Below, piece after piece: positions 5,264-5,497 of a stretch of DNA of 5,497 bases. Position numbers and translations under genes: made by a program. Every line of letters begins with the position of its first letter. Position 1 is the stretch's first letter. The notes below the pieces were generated by a model. The model ran no database searches. It was not told the origin of the DNA and was given only the letters and a program-made list of their open reading frames with translations. This stretch comes from Dehalococcoidales bacterium (lineage in GTDB: Bacteria; Chloroflexota; Dehalococcoidia; Dehalococcoidales; UBA2162). The stretch spans positions 1,205,883 to 1,211,379 of the forward strand of contig CP070800.1 in NCBI GenBank assembly GCA_020343555.1. The letters are read 5' to 3'.

Positions 5264-5497
5264 TTACAGTGTAATATTGATTGTGTTGTCTTCGACAGTC
5301 GTGTTTTTCACTATCGAAAGTTGACCAAGTGTATTGATGAGAGTATCAGGATCCTGCCCGGATATGACAAGCAGTCGCCCCTGAGACGAACCTGTGTCAA
5401 CCAGGATTTTTACATCGTTCTGGCTTGTTATCATCGATTTTAATTGACGTATTTGTTCCAAATTTACTGGTTTTTTGACGAAAACGGGAACACCCAG
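5264..5497 (-). CDS. Unrecognised protein, C-terminal part (runs off right edge)
   Basis: The frame is open from the right edge (5497) to TAA at 5266-5264, giving 77 residues. The first 12, LGVPVFVKKPVN, continue in frame upstream of the TTG at 5461, so this is the tail of a longer protein rather than a small gene starting at that TTG. The order of predicted elements is strand (VPVFVKKPV), helix (NLEQIRQLKSMITSQ), strand (DVKILVDTGS), strand (GRLLVISGQ), helix (DPDTLINTLGQL), strand (TVEDNTINITL). That beta-alpha-beta-beta-alpha-beta pattern resembles a ferredoxin-like (ACT-like) fold. I cannot name the family, and the function depends on the missing N-terminal part. No membrane segment or signal peptide is visible in this piece. 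Confidence 0.65.
   Translation of the reverse strand: MGVPVFVKKPVNLEQIRQLKSMITSQNDVKILVDTGSSQGRLLVISGQDPDTLINTLGQLSIVKNTTVEDNTINITL

Overview
The window looks like part of a chromosome from an anaerobic bacterium of moderate to low GC (low to mid 40s percent by eye). A glycyl-radical enzyme (GRE) tail next to its radical-SAM activase points to strict anaerobic metabolism. A PAC2-family protein is, among bacteria, best known from Actinobacteria and Chloroflexota. Together these tentatively suggest a Dehalococcoidia-like Chloroflexota organism; this is inference, and no rRNA or other marker is present to settle it.

Layout. (1) Bases 1-1928, plus strand, hold an operon-like block. It contains the last 26 residues of a GRE cut by the window edge, a GRE-activating radical SAM enzyme with two extra 4Fe-4S cluster motifs, and a DUF6282-type metal-dependent hydrolase 14 bases further on. 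(2) Bases 1929-2524 have no convincing gene: a weak TTG-start reading frame, one good hairpin and AT-rich DNA with possible promoters for the next gene. (3) Bases 2525-3856, plus strand, encode a 443-residue cytoplasmic coiled-coil protein with three tandem 69-residue repeats built on an 11-residue period. It ends at a strong intrinsic terminator that also looks usable from the opposite strand. (4) Bases 3995-4912, minus strand, encode a PAC2-family protein convergent to the coiled-coil gene, with its own extended -10 promoter and a GTG start. (5) Bases 4969-5263 are intergenic, with a TTGACA element over a TCACA/TGTGA palindrome and a small hairpin. (6) Bases 5264-5497, minus strand, are the C-terminal end of an unrecognised protein that runs off the right edge.

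How they work together. The GRE and activase form a clear enzyme/activator pair: the activase uses S-adenosylmethionine to place a radical on a C-terminal glycine of the GRE. The DUF6282 hydrolase may act on a substrate or product of that reaction. The most striking point is that the first residue visible in the window falls, by ungapped alignment, at the radical glycine position and is serine. The coiled-coil and PAC2 genes have no evident functional link to the operon.
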